Shown here one piece after another: positions 62,926-64,000 of a DNA stretch of 64,000 bases; position 1 is the first letter of the stretch, and each line of letters starts with the position of its first letter. The position numbers were made by a program, and so were the translations under genes. The DNA is from PALSA-894 sp963734185 (GTDB lineage Bacteria; Pseudomonadota; Alphaproteobacteria; Rhizobiales; Xanthobacteraceae): contig CAVTGA010000001.1 in assembly GCA_963734185.1 (NCBI GenBank), positions 620,001 to 684,000 on the forward strand, in the 5' to 3' direction. Below the pieces are notes generated by a model, which was given only the letters and a program-made list of their open reading frames with translations, did no database searches and was not told the DNA's origin.

Positions 62926-64000
62926 ATGCTGTCGAATGTCTGGCGCGGGTTCGATTTCGCGCTCGGCGAGGACGCCGACCTGCTGCGCGATTCGGTCGCG
63001 CGCTTCGCGCAGGGCGAAATCGCGCCGCGCGCCGACGAGATCGACCGCAGCAACAGCTTCCCGCGCGAGCTGTGGCCGAAGCTCGGCGACATGGGCCTGC
63101 TCGGCATCACGGTCGAGGAGGAGTTCGGCGGGGCGGGCTTGGGCTACCTCGAGCATTGCGTGGCGATGGAGGAGATCTCGCGTGCTTCCGCCGCGATCGG
63201 CTTGAGCTACGGCGCGCATTCCAACCTGTGCGTCAACCAGATCCGCCGCAACGGTTCCCCGGAGCAGAAGCGGCGCTACCTGCCCAAGCTGATCTCGGGC
63301 GAGCACCTCGGCGCGCTCGCCATGTCGGAGCCGAACGCCGGATCCGACGTGGTCTCGATGCGCACGCGTGCCGACCGGCAAGGCGACCGCTACATCCTCA
63401 ATGGCTCGAAGATGTGGATCACCAACGGCCCGCTGGCCGAGACGCTGGTGGTCTATGCCAAGACCGATCCGACCGCCGGCTCGCGCGGCATGACGGCGTT
63501 CATCGTCGAGAAGGGCTTCAAGGGTTTCTCGACCGCGCAGAAGCTCGACAAGCTCGGCATGCGCGGCTCCGACACCGGCGAGCTGGTGTTCGACGACTGC
63601 GAGGTACCGGAGGAGAACGTGCTCGGCGCGGTCGGCAACGGCGTCAACGTGCTGATGTCGGGCCTCGACTACGAGCGTGCGGTGCTCGCGGCCGGGCCGC
63701 TCGGCATCATGCAGGCCTGCATGGACGTGGTGCTCCCCTACGTGCATGACCGCAAGCAGTTCGGCCAGCCGATCGGCCGCTTCCAGCTGATCCAGGCCAA
63801 GCTTGCCGACATGTACGTGACGATGAATTCGGCCAAGGCCTACGTCTATGCGGTGGCGCGCGCCTGCGATGCCGGCCGTACCACGCGCGAGGACGCCGCC
63901 GGCGCGATCCTCTACGCCGCCGAGAAGGCGACCTGGATGGCGCTCGAAGCGATCCAGTGCCTCGGCGGCAACGGCTATATCAACGACTTCCCCTGCGGGC
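62926..64000 (+). CDS. ivd: Isovaleryl-CoA dehydrogenase, 3' partial
   Basis: 358 residues visible of about 390; the end lies outside the window. An acyl-CoA dehydrogenase with LGALAMSEPNAGSDVVSMRT and the WITNGPLAETLVV flavin site. The catalytic Glu in LDYERAVLAAGPLG is at the position used by isovaleryl-CoA dehydrogenases (Glu254 in human IVD), not the C-terminal Glu of other members. It oxidises isovaleryl-CoA in leucine degradation. GGGGAGG precedes ATG 62926. Confidence 0.88.
   Translation, partial: MLSNVWRGFDFALGEDADLLRDSVARFAQGEIAPRADEIDRSNSFPRELWPKLGDMGLLGITVEEEFGGAGLGYLEHCVAMEEISRASAAIGLSYGAHSNLCVNQIRRNGSPEQKRRYLPKLISGEHLGALAMSEPNAGSDVVSMRTRADRQGDRYILNGSKMWITNGPLAETLVVYAKTDPTAGSRGMTAFIVEKGFKGFSTAQKLDKLGMRGSDTGELVFDDCEVPEENVLGAVGNGVNVLMSGLDYERAVLAAGPLGIMQACMDVVLPYVHDRKQFGQPIGRFQLIQAKLADMYVTMNSAKAYVYAVARACDAGRTTREDAAGAILYAAEKATWMALEAIQCLGGNGYINDFPCG

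Overview
The window is high-GC DNA with strong third-position GC bias. It looks like a chromosome segment of an alphaproteobacterium of the order Hyphomicrobiales, near the Bradyrhizobium / Rhodopseudomonas / Xanthobacteraceae group. Support comes from the gene order of the ribosomal cluster, an Adk with a short LID, an ATP12-family F1 chaperone, isolated FliK/FlhB/FliN-like flagellar genes, and several families of short intergenic palindromes of the kind common in this group. The genus is inference.

1-13.95 kb is the S10-spc-alpha ribosomal superoperon, all on +, in the order L3 (5' cut by the window), L4, L23, L2, S19, L22, S3, L16, L29, S17, L14, L24, L5, S14, S8, L6, L18, S5, L30, L15, SecY, Adk, S13, S11, RpoA, L17. 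A clear hairpin terminator follows L17. A promoter-like pair lies between adk and rpsM, and Adk carries a long Lys/Ala/Pro-rich tail.

14-24.3 kb holds housekeeping and envelope genes: a diheme cytochrome c, a membrane-anchored spermidine-synthase-like protein, an ankyrin protein, a phosphoesterase/deacetylase pair, an HtrA protease, RarA, an RluC/D-type pseudouridine synthase and a TylF-like methyltransferase. 24.3-30 kb (minus) is an operon for a 2-oxoacid:ferredoxin oxidoreductase (KorA, KorB) with an iron-sulfur flavoprotein partner and an inserted methyltransferase gene. 30.2-40.3 kb holds an acyl-CoA ligase/enoyl-CoA hydratase pair, a HAD phosphatase, the ATP12 chaperone, a FliK-like/FlhB-like pair and a minus-strand block with two tandem TPR-glycosyltransferase-like proteins.

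40.4-56.4 kb begins with pccB and ends with pccA (propionyl-CoA carboxylase). The 12.5 kb between them is mosaic: a VapBC toxin-antitoxin pair flanked by a duplicated pccB 3' end; a gene-poor stretch with consecutive strong hairpins that may be a structured RNA; a YefM-YoeB pair with TGTACA-type operator elements; small exported or membrane proteins; a complete group II intron sitting directly behind a terminator; and a HiPIP / glutathione-dependent formaldehyde dehydrogenase pair. 56.5-64 kb holds small enzymes, LipB, a FliN-like protein, tRNA-Leu(GAG), an MgtE magnesium transporter, a cluster of palindromic repeats, and a divergent TetR regulator / isovaleryl-CoA dehydrogenase pair with two near-identical palindromic operators. 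The last gene is cut by the window end.

Functionally, the right part leans to acyl-CoA and branched-chain amino-acid catabolism (isovaleryl-CoA dehydrogenase, PccAB, enoyl-CoA hydratase, CoA ligase). The strongest leads for something undescribed are the hairpin-rich stretch at about 43.0-43.44 kb and the VapBC cassette bounded by duplicated pccB ends.
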